From Bacteroidaceae bacterium (lineage in GTDB: Bacteria > Bacteroidota > Bacteroidia > Bacteroidales > Bacteroidaceae), in assembly GCA_017548165.1 (NCBI GenBank), contig JAFYMW010000107.1:1-40016 (forward strand): DNA of 40,016 bases, in the 5' to 3' direction. Position 1 is the stretch's first letter. The number at the start of each line of letters is the position of its first letter. The notes under the pieces are model-generated. The model was not told the origin of the DNA. It saw only the letters and a program-made list of their open reading frames with translations, and did no database searches. Shown here one piece after another: positions 39,976 to 40,016 of the stretch. A program made the translations under genes and the position numbers.

Positions 39976-40016
39976 GTGCCCGGTAGAGGCCACTTATCTG
40001 GCTTGGGTGGACGAAC

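Noticed and set aside
1-40016. CRISPR array, tRNA or rRNA genes
   Set aside because: No array of regular 20-40 bp repeats with unique spacers and no tRNA-like cloverleaf was recognised by reading; the repeats seen are too short.

Overview
The window is nearly an entire transposable (Mu-like) temperate phage of a Bacteroidales host (Bacteroides, Phocaeicola, Parabacteroides or a relative). The call rests on a MuA-type transposase next to a MuB-type ATPase, a GemA-like early protein, a Mu-style head module (terminase, DUF935-type portal, gpF-like protein), and several promoters of the Bacteroidota form TTTG-N19/20-TAnnTTTG with little Shine-Dalgarno signal. The tail genes include tape measure, frameshifted chaperone and tube genes but no contractile sheath, so a siphovirus-like particle is likely. 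From memory the layout resembles the 'hankyphage' group of Mu-like phages that carry a diversity-generating retroelement (DGR); identity was not checked.

Layout. 1-229: one phage end with three tandem putative transposase sites and a terminator hairpin. 230-19723 (minus): late operon read leftward, containing protease-scaffold, capsid, amidase, two membrane/spanin-like proteins, tail tube, chaperone pair with a -1 frameshift site, tape measure, baseplate/tail proteins and a 2292-residue receptor-binding protein whose C-terminus holds the DGR variable repeat (VR). 19724-19912: paired divergent late promoters sharing a motif. 19913-25775 (plus): terminase subunits, DUF1320-like connector, portal, gpF-like protein with a C-terminal nuclease-like domain, small membrane protein. 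25806-27957 (plus): DGR cassette (template repeat TR, reverse transcriptase with an extra C-terminal domain) and a DUF4376-like gene. 28156-29960 (plus): small HTH protein, a thymidylate-synthase-fold enzyme with a dCMP-hydroxymethylase-type residue, and an adenine methylase. 30043-38717 (minus): early operon with MuA, MuB, a RecA-like ATPase, a GemA-like protein, small Zn-finger proteins and, at its distal end, two virion morphogenesis genes. 38718-38870: early promoter with an operator palindrome in its spacer. 38871-39290 (plus): repressor. 39291-40016: non-coding phage end with transposase sites and repeats.

How it works together: the repressor probably silences the leftward early promoter. 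Early proteins carry out replicative transposition. An HTH activator may then switch on the divergent late promoters. The DGR copies its TR into the VR about 25 kb away on the opposite strand, diversifying the tip of the receptor-binding protein: TR and VR are 125 bp each and differ at 16 positions, all of them adenines in TR.

Less expected features are two putative leftward structured small RNAs bracketing the DGR cassette, an 11-bp-phased AAC repeat at five intergenic loci, and the divergent thymidylate-synthase homologue. No tRNA, rRNA, CRISPR array or insertion sequence was recognised.
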